From assembly GCF_002899675.1 (NCBI RefSeq), contig NZ_PKUU01000029.1, positions 1-64,000 on the forward strand: a DNA stretch of 64,000 nt. Direction: 5' to 3'. The DNA is from Clostridium sp. chh4-2. Its GTDB lineage: Bacteria > Bacillota > Clostridia > Lachnospirales > Lachnospiraceae. The position numbers and the translations under genes were made by a program. The notes beneath the pieces are model-generated. The model was not told where the DNA came from, ran no database searches, and worked only from the letters and a program-made list of their open reading frames with translations. This document shows, one piece after another, positions 17,912 to 26,555 of this stretch (position 1 is its first letter; every line of letters begins with the position of its first letter).

Positions 17912-18904
17912 ATGAGTGATAATAAGGTATTGGAAATCAAAAATCTGAAATCCCACTTCTTTACGGCAAAGGGCGAGGTTCCGGCTGTGGACGGAGTCAG
18001 CATTACCGTTCCCCAGGGCAAGATTATCGGCATCGTTGGGGAATCGGGCTGCGGCAAGAGCATGACGGCCATGTCGGTGATGGGGCTTTTGAGACATCCG
18101 GGAAAAATCGTGGACGGGACGATTACATTAAACGGCAGGGATATTACCCATTTGTCTAAGAAGGAGTTGTCCCAGGTCCGCGGAAATGAGATTTCCATGA
18201 TATTTCAGGAGCCCATGACTTCCCTGAATCCGGTCTATCAGGTGGGCAGGCAGGTGAGGGAGGCGATTCTTCTTCATCAGAAGATGAGCAAGGAAGAGGC
18301 AAAACAGAAGGTCATCGACATTTTCCGGGAAGTCGGGATTCCGGAGCCGGAAAAACGGTATTATTCCTATCCGCACCAGCTGTCCGGCGGGCTTCGCCAG
18401 AGGGTGATGATCGGTATGGCTATGGTCTGCAAGCCGAAAGTGATGATTGCGGATGAGCCGACGACAGCTCTGGACGTTACTATTGAAGCGCAGATTCTCC
18501 GGCTGATGAGGCGGCTTTGCGATGAGCAGGGCACTTCGATTATTCTGATCACTCATAACATGGGAGTTGTGGCGGAGCTTTGCGACTATGTCTATGTTAT
18601 GTATGCGGGAAAGGTGATGGAACAGGCCGAAACATTTGAATTATTTGAAAATACCCAGCATCCCTATACGAGGGGGCTGCTGAAATCCATACCGAAACTG
18701 GACAGCAAGGAGGAACGGCTGTACACGATTGAGGGCGTGGTGCCGAATCTTCTTCACCTTCCGAAAGGATGTAATTTCTGCAACCGCTGTGAACTGGCAG
18801 AGAAGATCTGCTTTGAGAAAAAACCATGTTTGTATCAGACGTCCGAAGGGCATGGAGTCAGATGCTTTCAGTATGAACAAGAGGTGCAGTTAGATGGAAT
18901 ATAA
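17912..18904 (+). CDS. dppD: Peptide ABC transporter ATPase, DppD type
   Basis: A 330-residue ATPase: Walker [12 protein letters not shown] (residues about 45), Q-loop [11 protein letters not shown], signature [12 protein letters not shown], Walker [14 protein letters not shown] and H-loop ITHNMG. The C-terminal oligopeptide-transporter extension includes four cysteines ([14 protein letters not shown]), which in DppD relatives bind an iron-sulfur cluster. AGGAGGGG precedes its ATG. It overlaps dppF by 11 bases, so the two subunits are translationally coupled. Confidence 0.93.
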   Translation: MSDNKVLEIKNLKSHFFTAKGEVPAVDGVSITVPQGKIIGIVGESGCGKSMTAMSVMGLLRHPGKIVDGTITLNGRDITHLSKKELSQVRGNEISMIFQEPMTSLNPVYQVGRQVREAILLHQKMSKEEAKQKVIDIFREVGIPEPEKRYYSYPHQLSGGLRQRVMIGMAMVCKPKVMIADEPTTALDVTIEAQILRLMRRLCDEQGTSIILITHNMGVVAELCDYVYVMYAGKVMEQAETFELFENTQHPYTRGLLKSIPKLDSKEERLYTIEGVVPNLLHLPKGCNFCNRCELAEKICFEKKPCLYQTSEGHGVRCFQYEQEVQLDGI

Positions 18905-19865
18905 AAAAGTTCTGATAGAAGCAAAACATCTGGTGAAGGAATTTCCGCTGGATGGCAAAAAGGGAAAATCAGTGGTTCATGCGGTTTCCGATGTAAATCT
19001 GGAGATCTATGAGGGCGAGACTTTGGCGTTAGTCGGAGAATCGGGATGCGGAAAAAGCACGCTGGGCCGGGTTTTAATCCGACTTTTGGACCCGACGGCA
19101 GGAGAGGTTGATTTTGAAGGAGTCAATATTGCCGGGCTGAAGGAAAAGGAATTTGCCCGGTACAGAAAACAGATGCAGATCATCTTTCAGGACCCGTATG
19201 CTTCCCTGAATCCCCGGATGAATGTGAAGGAGATCATTGCGGAGCCGCTGGTCACTCACGGGCTGGCTAAGACGAAGCAGGAGGTGGAGGAACAGGTCAG
19301 GGAATTGATGAAGGAAGTGGGGATTCCGGCGGAGTTTATCAACCGCTACCCGCACCAGTTTTCCGGCGGACAGAGACAGAGAATCGGGATCGCCAGGGCT
19401 ATCGCCCTGCATCCTAAACTGATTATCTGCGATGAGCCGGTTTCTGCTTTGGATGTGTCCATCCAGTCCCAGGTGCTGAACCTTTTGAAGGATCTGCAGG
19501 CTCAGTACCAGCTGACCTATCTGTTCATCTCCCATGACCTCAGCGTGGTTAAATTCATTGCCGACAGGGTCTGCGTGATGTTTCTGGGGATGATATGTGA
19601 AGTGGGAGATACGGACAGTTTGTATGAAAAACCGCTTCATCCTTATACCAAGTTTTTGTTAAATGCAATTCCAAAGGCTGACCCTAAGTTCAGGAAAGAG
19701 GAAAAAGAGCTTCTGACAGGGGAGATTCCAAGTCCTGTGAATCCGCCTTCGGGCTGCCGGTTCCATACCAGATGTCCTTATGCAAAGGAAATCTGCAGGG
19801 AGAAGGCGCCGGAGGGGAAAAAGGTGGGAGATCGTCAGGTGTTCTGCCATTTTCCATTGATATAA
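18894..19865 (+). CDS. dppF: Peptide ABC transporter ATPase, DppF type
   Basis: A 323-residue ATPase: Walker [13 protein letters not shown]-loop FQDPYASLNPRM, signature FSGGQRQRIGIA, Walker B LIICDEPVSALDV and H-loop ISHDLS. The C-terminus has the oligopeptide-type cysteine motif (CRFHTRCPYAKEIC). It forms the heterodimeric motor with DppD and completes the importer. Confidence 0.93.
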   Translation: MEYKKVLIEAKHLVKEFPLDGKKGKSVVHAVSDVNLEIYEGETLALVGESGCGKSTLGRVLIRLLDPTAGEVDFEGVNIAGLKEKEFARYRKQMQIIFQDPYASLNPRMNVKEIIAEPLVTHGLAKTKQEVEEQVRELMKEVGIPAEFINRYPHQFSGGQRQRIGIARAIALHPKLIICDEPVSALDVSIQSQVLNLLKDLQAQYQLTYLFISHDLSVVKFIADRVCVMFLGMICEVGDTDSLYEKPLHPYTKFLLNAIPKADPKFRKEEKELLTGEIPSPVNPPSGCRFHTRCPYAKEICREKAPEGKKVGDRQVFCHFPLI

Positions 19866-19913
19866 TTTTTTTGCAATTTATTAAGTGACTGCAAACTGAT
19901 ATTTTACATATGG

Positions 19914-19946
19914 AGCCGGACTTTTAAAGTCCGGCTTTGACATTTT
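19914..19946 (+). terminator. Hairpin after dppF
   Basis: AGCCGGAC and GTCCGGCT (19929-19936) form a perfect stem with TTTTAAA as the loop, followed by TTGACATTTT. The T tract is poor, so this may only partially stop transcription between the importer and the peptidase genes. Confidence 0.55.
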
Positions 19947-19984
19947 ACCAGCTTTTTGAAGTGCAGCAGAAGGAAAGAGGACTT

Positions 19985-20197
19985 ATGAAAATAAAATATG
20001 TGACAAATCATTTCTATACACCGATTCTGGCTGATGAAAGCGTGTTCTCTGCGGAGGATGCCATACATATTATACAGGAGAGGGCAGCGGATCTGATTAA
20101 TATCAAACGGATGAGCGGTCCTGTATATGAGGGAAGCAGGATTCGGATGAATGACGCATGGGAACCGGTATCGGGGAAATCCCGGAAAATGAGCTGA
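19985..20197 (+). CDS. Small conserved-looking protein of unknown function
   Basis: A 70-residue soluble protein (starts MKIKYVTNHFYTPILADE). ATG 19985 follows GAAAGAGGA; the longer frame from 19937 has no ribosome site. It ends 18 bases before the NlpC/P60 gene in the same direction. I recognise no domain; it lacks signal peptide, membrane segment and cysteines. Position suggests a link to the cell-wall peptide genes, but this is only context. It could be a non-coding leader frame. Confidence 0.5.
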   Translation: MKIKYVTNHFYTPILADESVFSAEDAIHIIQERAADLINIKRMSGPVYEGSRIRMNDAWEPVSGKSRKMS

Positions 20198-20215
20198 CAG
20201 GAGTGGAATAAGCGG

Positions 20216-21097
20216 ATGGAATATGGTATATTGAAACAATCGGCAGTCACGATCTATGAGCGCGCCTGTACATGGAAGGAATCGGGCGGAGAACGGATAT
20301 CTTCCATTGCGGACGAAGGGCTATACGGTATGGCGGTCAGAATTACAGGGGAAGAGGAATGCGGATATCTGCCTGTGATAACCCATTACGGATATGGCGG
20401 TTATGTGGAAATGTCCGCGCTTTGTCCGGCGTCTTTGAAGGAAGTGAAGGCCAGGGACCTGGACTGCGTCAGAGTTGTGGACGCGGGCTGCGCGGATGTG
20501 CTGTCTCTTCCAAAGGTTTCGGGAATCAGACTGGCTTCTCTGTTTCGGGGAAGCTTGATTGAAGTGCTTTTGGAACGGGAAACAGACGGCTGGTCGGCGG
20601 TGCGCCTGGCGGATGGAACAAAAGGATATATGAGAACGCAGTTTTTAGCGGAAAAGAAATTCAAACACAGTTTTTTGTGGGAAGGGATTCTGCCTCAGGC
20701 TGAAATAGGCGGGGAAGAGGAGTTTCGCAGGGATGTGGTGGAAACGGCATTCAGGTATATGGGCACCCAATACCGCTGGGGCGGGAAGAGCGGCCAGGGA
20801 ATCGACTGTTCGGGTCTGACTTCCATGGCCTATATGATGAACGGGATTTTGATTTACCGGGACGCCAGGATCAAAGAGGGATATCCGGTGAGGGAGATTC
20901 CATTTGTGAGGAGAAAGCCGGGGGATCTGCTGTATTTTCCGGGGCATATCGCCATGTATCTGGGAGAGGAACGCTATATTCATTCCACCGGGAAGGCGGG
21001 AAGCGGCGGTGTGGTGGTTAACAGCTTTAGGTCGGGAGACGATGATTACCGGGAGGATTTGGCCGGGAATTTGCTGGCGGTTGGAAGCATTTTTTAG
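20216..21097 (+). CDS. NlpC/P60 endopeptidase with SH3-like domains (YkfC-like)
   Basis: A 293-residue protein. Two SH3-like parts (residues about 5-75 and 85-150; VKARDLDCVRVVDAG, WSAVRLADGTKGYM) precede the NlpC/P60 catalytic domain: GTQYRWGGKSGQGIDCSGL with the nucleophile Cys near residue 201, RRKPGDLLYF, and the histidine in GHIAMYLG. This architecture matches gamma-D-glutamyl-L-diamino acid endopeptidase YkfC, which cuts recycled murein peptides inside the cell. No signal peptide is present, in agreement with a cytoplasmic role after uptake by the Dpp system upstream. Strong family call; the exact bond cut is inferred. Confidence 0.85.
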   Translation: MEYGILKQSAVTIYERACTWKESGGERISSIADEGLYGMAVRITGEEECGYLPVITHYGYGGYVEMSALCPASLKEVKARDLDCVRVVDAGCADVLSLPKVSGIRLASLFRGSLIEVLLERETDGWSAVRLADGTKGYMRTQFLAEKKFKHSFLWEGILPQAEIGGEEEFRRDVVETAFRYMGTQYRWGGKSGQGIDCSGLTSMAYMMNGILIYRDARIKEGYPVREIPFVRRKPGDLLYFPGHIAMYLGEERYIHSTGKAGSGGVVVNSFRSGDDDYREDLAGNLLAVGSIF

Positions 21098-21114
21098 GCG
21101 GAAAGTGAGGAAAT

Positions 21115-22107
21115 ATGAAAGTATTTGATATGCACTGCGATACATTGATGGCTGTCAATGATGCAAGAAAGGCCGGAGAGGCCGTAAGTTTTGAGAACAA
21201 TGAGTTACATATTGATTTGAATAAATTGAAAAAGGGAGATTATCTGCTGCAGTGTATGGCGGCATTTGTCCATCTGGGAAGGGATAGGAATCCGCTGGAA
21301 ACGGCGATGGAAGAATTTGACGTATTTTATCAGATCATGGATCAGTATAAGGATTCCATAGGTCAGGTGAAATGTTTTGGAGATTTGGAACGGAACATGA
21401 GGGATGGAAAGATTTCCGCCATGCTGACTGTGGAAGAAGGCGGGACCTGCCTCGGCAATCCTGCGGTGCTGCGTATGTTTTACCGGCTGGGAGTGAGGAT
21501 GATGACCCTTACCTGGAATTATGAAAATGAACTGGCTTATCCGAACCGAATGCCTCATGATGAAAATGATAATTTTCCGGCGTCGGCGGATTTGCAGCAC
21601 GGTCTGAAGGAGAGGGGAATCGAATTTGTCAGGGAGATGGAGCGGCTTCATATGGTTGTGGACGTATCGCACCTTTCCGACGCCGGTTTCTGGGATGTTG
21701 CAAAATACAGCACGCGCCCGTTTATTGCCAGCCATTCCAATGCCAGGGCGTTATGCAGTCATGTGAGAAATTTAACGGACGATATGTTAAAAACCATGGG
21801 AGAGCGGGGATGTCTTTTGGGCATCAATTACTGCGCCGCATTCCTGGACCAGCAGGACAAGGAAGAAAACTGTTTCAGCTCTGTAGCCCTGATGGCAGAC
21901 CATATCCGTCATATTCAAAATGTGGCCGGAATTGATATCATCGGACTTGGTTCGGATTTTGACGGAATCGGCAGCAGGCTGGAGATGAAGGACGCTTCTT
22001 ATCTTCCTTTATTGGAAAGGGAGCTTAGAAAACGGGGATTTCATGAGTCGGAGATCGAAAAGGTCTTTTATAAGAATGCCATGAGAGTATTTAAAGAGCT
22101 TTTGTAA
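21115..22107 (+). CDS. Dipeptidase, renal/membrane dipeptidase family (M19)
   Basis: A 330-residue zinc peptidase of family M19. Metal ligands are visible in order: DMHCDT (residues 4-9), VEEGG near residue 109, VDVSHLSD near 183, IASHSNARALCSH near 204, and GSDFDGI near 282. The family hydrolyses dipeptides, including ones with a D-residue at the C-terminus. It starts 17 bases after the endopeptidase behind GTGAGG and may finish degradation of L-Ala-D-Glu or similar products (inference). No signal peptide, so it should be cytoplasmic. Confidence 0.9.
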   Translation: MKVFDMHCDTLMAVNDARKAGEAVSFENNELHIDLNKLKKGDYLLQCMAAFVHLGRDRNPLETAMEEFDVFYQIMDQYKDSIGQVKCFGDLERNMRDGKISAMLTVEEGGTCLGNPAVLRMFYRLGVRMMTLTWNYENELAYPNRMPHDENDNFPASADLQHGLKERGIEFVREMERLHMVVDVSHLSDAGFWDVAKYSTRPFIASHSNARALCSHVRNLTDDMLKTMGERGCLLGINYCAAFLDQQDKEENCFSSVALMADHIRHIQNVAGIDIIGLGSDFDGIGSRLEMKDASYLPLLERELRKRGFHESEIEKVFYKNAMRVFKELL

Positions 22108-22176
22108 ATGGGCGAAGGGCTGTGATCAGCAGAAAGAGGATGGAAATACTGCCGGTTGGCAAAACGGAGAAAAACG

Positions 22177-23025
22177 ATGGATGAGAGACTGACTTTGGAA
22201 AAAAGGATAGCGGCGGAAATTGCCAGCTATGACGGCAGGATGGCTGTCTATGCCGACGATCTGCGGGGAAATGTGATCGCCATTTACCCGGATGAGAAAT
22301 TTGAAACGGCCAGTACGGTGAAAACTTATATTCTGGCCTGCCTGTTTGACCAGGTGGAAAAAGGAAATGCGGATTTGGAGGGAATGCTTGCGTTAAAACC
22401 GGAACATATGGTGGAGGGCAGCGGCGTTCTCTGTTCTTTAGAGCCCGGACTGAAGCTCAGGGTGAAGGATGTGGCCACGCTTATGATTATCGTCAGCGAC
22501 AATGTGGCCACCAATATGATGATCGAATATCTGGGAAAGGATACGGTCAACAAATGCATCAGGAAGCTGGGATGTAGAGATACGGTTTTACATAACGATA
22601 TCCATTTTGACAGGTACCGCAGGCTGGGAACAACCACTCCCAGGGATTATGCGGGCATGTTTATCCGCCTTGCAAAAAAGGAACTGATAAGTGAGGCGGC
22701 GGATGAGGCCATGATGTCCATTTTCCGGAAACAGCATTACAACAGCATGCTGACCGGGGCGTTTCCGCCTTATTTTCTGGATTGCGAGGATACGGGAGAG
22801 GAAGAGCTGATCAGCGTGGCGTCCAAGAGCGGAAGCATGGATGCCTGCCGCAATGACGGGGGAATTATTACCACGCCTTACGGTTCTTATGTGCTGGTGA
22901 TGATGCATAAGGAATTCAGCGATTCCATTTACTATCCGGGTCATCCGGCTACCGTATTCGGGGCTAAGGTGAGCCGGATGATACTGGATCAGTATCTGGC
23001 GCTGGAAGGAAGATTTTACCTTTAG
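22177..23025 (+). CDS. Class A beta-lactamase-like serine hydrolase
   Basis: A 282-residue protein with the serine-hydrolase motifs of class A beta-lactamases: STVK (active Ser near residue 41), SDN near residue 103 and KSGS near 217. The omega-loop Glu of true beta-lactamases is not obvious. It lacks a signal peptide, so resistance to beta-lactam drugs is unlikely; a D-amino-acid peptide or ester hydrolase acting with the neighbouring peptidases fits better. ATG 22177 follows CGGAGA; a TTG at 22156 also opens the frame. Last gene of the murein-peptide cluster. Confidence 0.8.
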   Translation: MDERLTLEKRIAAEIASYDGRMAVYADDLRGNVIAIYPDEKFETASTVKTYILACLFDQVEKGNADLEGMLALKPEHMVEGSGVLCSLEPGLKLRVKDVATLMIIVSDNVATNMMIEYLGKDTVNKCIRKLGCRDTVLHNDIHFDRYRRLGTTTPRDYAGMFIRLAKKELISEAADEAMMSIFRKQHYNSMLTGAFPPYFLDCEDTGEEELISVASKSGSMDACRNDGGIITTPYGSYVLVMMHKEFSDSIYYPGHPATVFGAKVSRMILDQYLALEGRFYL

Positions 23026-23037
23026 ATATTTTGTCTG

Positions 23038-23066
23038 TTGTTATATTGGAGGATATTCGCTATAAT
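23038..23066 (+). promoter_or_regulatory. Promoter upstream of the barstar-like gene
   Basis: TTGTTA (23038-23043) and TATAAT (23061-23066) are 17 bases apart, giving a start point about 45 bases before the next gene. It marks the end of the murein-peptide cluster. Confidence 0.75.
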
Positions 23067-23116
23067 CAAGGTGAAAATAATAACAAAAGAGAAAGCCTCT
23101 GTTAAGGAGTGACAGG

Positions 23117-23410
23117 ATGAAAAGAATAATTTTAGATTTGAACCCTTTTAAGACGGAAGACAAGGCGCTTGAGTATATTTGGCTGGAGATGGACATAGAC
23201 GAATCCTTTGGACAAAGCCTGTCCGGTTTATATGACGCTTTAGCCGCCATGACGGAAAATACCTGTGTGGGTGTCTTCTGCCCGCCGCAGGACGAGACGG
23301 GGGCTTATGAGTATGGCTGGAAGGTAAAACGGGTTTTTTGGGATGCGCAGGCGGACAATGAGCATTTATGCGTGATCTATGGAGACCTGGAAGAGAATTA
23401 CGCGGAATAA
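23117..23410 (+). CDS. Barstar-like small protein
   Basis: A 97-residue acidic protein. The segment ALEYIWLEMDIDESFGQSL followed by SGLYDALAAM resembles the barstar core, in which a small domain folds around a helix and an acidic loop blocks ribonucleases. The C-terminal strand (LCVIYGDLEENYAE) is again acidic. No toxin or ribonuclease gene is next to it, so it might be an orphan inhibitor. AAGGAG lies upstream. The resemblance is from memory and moderate only. Confidence 0.6.
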   Translation: MKRIILDLNPFKTEDKALEYIWLEMDIDESFGQSLSGLYDALAAMTENTCVGVFCPPQDETGAYEYGWKVKRVFWDAQADNEHLCVIYGDLEENYAE

Positions 23411-23440
23411 CGGGGCGAAGGAACGAATGGAGAAGGCGGT

Positions 23441-24412
23441 ATGAAACATTTTCGAAATGCAAGATTGAAGAAGAAGCTGATTTTATTAGGAATTGTCAGC
23501 GTGTTGGGGCTGGTTTTGATGGGCGCGTCCTCATTGATCACAACAAATCAGATCAGGAAGTCCAGTACGGATATGACACAGGCCTGGCTTCCGTCTGTTA
23601 TTATTGCGGAAGAATTGAATACGGCCACTTCTGATTACAGAATCAATGAATACAACCATGTGATCACCCATGATGAGGCGGTGATGGAGGAACTGGAAAA
23701 AGAGATGGCATTGGTCTGCGAGGACATTGAAGACAAGTTCCGCCAATATGAATCGCTGATTACCAATGAAACGGATGAACGTCTGATGCGGGAGGCGGAG
23801 GATGTCTGGCACGAGTATCTGGAATACAGCAAAGAGATTCTGGAAATCAGCCGGAGAAATGATACTGACGACGCCAGGGAACTGATCATCGGACAATCCA
23901 GGGACTATTTTAACCAGGTCAGCAGTTTGTTCATCGACGTGGTGGATTTCAATAAAAACGGGGCGGAAGCGGCCAGCGCCTATGCGGATACTTTATACAT
24001 CCGCATGATCAAGATCAAGATGACTACCATGGGCCTTATCAGCCTTTTGATTATTATTATGGTGGTTTATATTATCAAGGCCGTGGAAAAGCCGGTGGAA
24101 GAGCTTGTGGAAGGTACCAGACGGCTTGCAAGCGGTGATTTAAGCGTAAGCCTGAACTATGAGTCGGACGACGAATTGGGAGTGCTGACCGAGTCGGTCA
24201 ATACGCTGGTGCACCGTCTGCGCGCCATCATTGGCGACCAGAAGCGGGTGCTCCGGGAGCTGGGCTGCGAGAACTTTGACGTGAAATCAGAATGTGAAAA
24301 TGCCTACAGCGGCGATTTTGCCCCGATTCTCTATTCTTTAGAGGGGCTGCGCTCGAGGCTGATCCATCTGAAAAAACAAACACAGGATATTAAGAGAAAG
24401 AATGGAAAATAA
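23441..24412 (+). CDS. Membrane receptor-like protein with HAMP domain, no output domain
   Basis: A 323-residue protein built like the front half of a chemoreceptor: membrane segment at residues 13-35, an extracytoplasmic four-helix-bundle sensor (residues about 36-188), a second membrane segment (LISLLIIIMVVYIIKAV) and a HAMP domain (KPVEELVEGTRRLASGDLS). After it comes about 70 residues of helical sequence and the protein stops, with no methyl-accepting, kinase or cyclase domain. It ends inside the start of recJ (11-base overlap) with no sign of a frameshift. It may act through a partner or be a truncated receptor. Confidence 0.75.
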   Translation: MKHFRNARLKKKLILLGIVSVLGLVLMGASSLITTNQIRKSSTDMTQAWLPSVIIAEELNTATSDYRINEYNHVITHDEAVMEELEKEMALVCEDIEDKFRQYESLITNETDERLMREAEDVWHEYLEYSKEILEISRRNDTDDARELIIGQSRDYFNQVSSLFIDVVDFNKNGAEAASAYADTLYIRMIKIKMTTMGLISLLIIIMVVYIIKAVEKPVEELVEGTRRLASGDLSVSLNYESDDELGVLTESVNTLVHRLRAIIGDQKRVLRELGCENFDVKSECENAYSGDFAPILYSLEGLRSRLIHLKKQTQDIKRKNGK

Positions 24413-26120
24413 GATGACAGCTAAGTGGATGCTTCAGACAAAAAAGGCTGATTTTGACGCCATAGCAGGCAGGTACAGAATCAGCCCTGTAACCGCGAGA
24501 ATTATCAGAAACAGGGATGTCCAAAGTGAAGAGGAGATCAGACGGTATCTTACCGGAACTTTGGACGACCTGTATGATCCCCACCTGATGAAGGATATGG
24601 ACCGGGCGGTGGAGATACTAAAAGAAAAGATCCGGGATCAGAAGAGGATCAGGATCGTAGGGGATTACGACATTGACGGCGTTTGTTCGACCTATCTGCT
24701 CTATAAGGGGCTGAGTCGCGTGAACGCCGCCGTTGATTATGAGATTCCCGACAGAATTAAAGACGGATATGGAATTAACGAATCCATTATCCGGGACGCG
24801 TATGAAAGCGGAATTGACACCATACTCACCTGCGACAACGGAATCTCCGCCATTTCCCAGATCGCCCTTGCAAAAGAGCTGGGTATGACGGTAATCATTA
24901 CGGACCATCACGATATTGCGGAAGAGGACGGAAAAGAGCTGATTCCCCAGGCGGATGCGGTCATTAACCCGAAACAAAAATCCTGTACCTATCCATTTTC
25001 CGGAATCTGCGGAGGGCTTGTGGCGTATAAGCTGGTTCAGGCGGTCTATGAGGCCTATGGGGTTCCCATGGAAGAATGGAAGGACCTTTTGGAATTTGCG
25101 GCCATCGCTACGGTGGGCGATGTGATGAAGCTCCAGAATGAAAACAGGATCATCGTAAAATACGGCCTGATGCAGATTCGTAAAACCGGAAGCCTGGGCC
25201 TTAAAAAGCTGATTGAAAAAAATGACCTAGACCCGGAACATATCTCTTCTTATCACATCGGCTTTGTGATAGGACCCTGCCTGAACGCAGGAGGACGTCT
25301 TCAGACGGCAAAACTGGCCTTGTCCTTACTTTTATGCCAGGACGAGGAAGAAGCCGGCCGTATGGCCCAGGAATTGAAGCAGCTCAATGACATGAGAAAA
25401 GATATGACGCAGCAGGGGCTGGCAGAGGCGGTGGAGCTGGTGGACCGGCATTATGCCGATGATAAAGTTCTGGTGGTATACCTTCCGGAATGCCATGAAT
25501 CCCTTGCGGGAATCATAGCGGGCCGCCTCAGGGAACGCTATCACAAGCCGTCTTTTGTGCTGACCCGGGGAGAAGAGTCCGTGAAGGGCTCGGGCCGTTC
25601 CATCGAAGCCTACCATATGTTTGAAGCACTGCTGGAAGTGAAGGATGTGCTGCTGAAATTCGGGGGGCATCCTATGGCGGCCGGACTTTCTCTGGAAGAG
25701 AATATGGTGGATGAATTCCGCCGCCGTCTGAATGAGAATGCCTCTTTAACGGAAGAAGATTTTATAGAAAAGATATGGATCGATGTTCCCATGCCTTTGG
25801 ATTACATCAGCGAACCGCTCATTAAAGAACTGGAACTTTTAGAGCCGTTTGGACAGGGAAACGAAAAACCTCAGTTTGCCCAAAAGGATCTAAATATCCG
25901 GAGCGTGCGCGTCCTGGGCAGAAACCGCAATGCGGTAAAGCTTTGCCTGGTGACGGGGAACGGAACCGTGATGGACGCCATGCTTTTTACTGACGGGGAT
26001 GAATTTACGGCGAAGCAGGCGGGGCACAGGATGATTGATATTATCTATTATCCTACGATCAATGAGTATAATGGAAATCGTACTTTGCAGGTGACGGTTA
26101 AGGATTATAAGCTGCATTGA
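24402..26120 (+). CDS. recJ: Single-stranded-DNA exonuclease RecJ
   Basis: A 572-residue DHH-family 5'-3' exonuclease for recombination and repair. Catalytic motifs follow in order: GDYDIDG (residues about 86), LTCDNGIS, the DHH motif TDHHDIAE near residue 170, and the DHHA1 part with GSGRSIEAYHMFEALLEV and KFGGHPMAAG. The C-terminal OB fold is present. ATG 24402 or 24414 could be used; both lie inside the upstream gene's end, and neither has a strong site, so coupling is probable. Length is typical. Confidence 0.93.
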   Translation: MENKMTAKWMLQTKKADFDAIAGRYRISPVTARIIRNRDVQSEEEIRRYLTGTLDDLYDPHLMKDMDRAVEILKEKIRDQKRIRIVGDYDIDGVCSTYLLYKGLSRVNAAVDYEIPDRIKDGYGINESIIRDAYESGIDTILTCDNGISAISQIALAKELGMTVIITDHHDIAEEDGKELIPQADAVINPKQKSCTYPFSGICGGLVAYKLVQAVYEAYGVPMEEWKDLLEFAAIATVGDVMKLQNENRIIVKYGLMQIRKTGSLGLKKLIEKNDLDPEHISSYHIGFVIGPCLNAGGRLQTAKLALSLLLCQDEEEAGRMAQELKQLNDMRKDMTQQGLAEAVELVDRHYADDKVLVVYLPECHESLAGIIAGRLRERYHKPSFVLTRGEESVKGSGRSIEAYHMFEALLEVKDVLLKFGGHPMAAGLSLEENMVDEFRRRLNENASLTEEDFIEKIWIDVPMPLDYISEPLIKELELLEPFGQGNEKPQFAQKDLNIRSVRVLGRNRNAVKLCLVTGNGTVMDAMLFTDGDEFTAKQAGHRMIDIIYYPTINEYNGNRTLQVTVKDYKLH

Positions 26121-26137
26121 GGATGATAGACGGTTGT

Positions 26138-26419
26138 GCGCACGGTAACAGTTCGGCCTTCCGATATCTGCGTCGGCTCCGGCAGTTTCCATGGCTTTTC
26201 CTGTGACTTTGCAGGGCATTAGCAATTCTTAACGCGCAGAATTTTTCGTTCAAGGGAAATGTCCACCTGTTTGAGCGTGAGCGAGTTTGGGCATTTCCCT
26301 TGGTTTTTAGAAAAATCCTGCACGTTTAGAAGTGCTTATGCCCGAAACCGGAACAGGAAAGGCCATGGAAACTGCCGGAGCCGACGCAGATATTGGAAGG
26401 CCGAACTGTTACCGTGCGC
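26138..26419. repeat. 282-bp near-perfect palindrome (MITE-like or structured RNA)
   Basis: The outer 67 bases (26138-26204) pair with 26353-26419, with only two G:T positions. Inside, 26214-26246 pairs with most of 26311-26343, and CAAGGGAAATGTCC (26251-26264) pairs with GGGCATTTCCCTTG (26289-26302). The whole element therefore folds into one very long hairpin with the loop CACCTGTTTGAGCGTGAGCG. It has no reading frame of its own. The outer sequence recurs at 13996-14057. It lies between the stop of recJ (18 bases) and the glyA promoter. A transposase-dependent miniature element or a regulatory RNA are both possible. Confidence 0.85.
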
Positions 26420-26440
26420 CTGAGAATTGATTCCATTTGC

Positions 26441-26470
26441 TTGACACTGGTATGCTGTTTGTAATATAAT
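26441..26470 (+). promoter_or_regulatory. Promoter of glyA
   Basis: Consensus TTGACA (26441-26446) and TATAAT (26465-26470) are 18 bases apart. The start point should be near 26477, about 80 bases before glyA and directly after the palindrome. Confidence 0.85.
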
Positions 26471-26488
26471 CATTTCCAACAACGTCCG

Positions 26489-26524
26489 GCGCTGGCAGTT
26501 TTATCTATCCGGCGCCTGTTTTTT
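26489..26524 (+). terminator. Terminator-like hairpin in the glyA leader
   Basis: GCGCTGG (26489-26495) pairs with CCGGCGC (26509-26515) and is followed by CTGTTTTTT, between the promoter and glyA. Only about 12 transcribed bases precede the stem, too few for a known riboswitch. Two TCCGGCGC-like direct repeats (26485 and 26508) could give an alternative fold. Leader attenuation is possible. Confidence 0.5.
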
Positions 26525-26555
26525 ACATTTGCTACCACACAGATAGAAGGAGAGA

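Noticed and set aside
17368-18198. Reverse-strand frame of 276 residues
   Set aside because: It opposes dppC and dppD. Such antisense frames of ABC genes are often seen and even mis-annotated, but there is no start context.
22177-23025. Antibiotic resistance beta-lactamase
   Set aside because: No signal peptide, and the neighbours are peptide-recycling genes.
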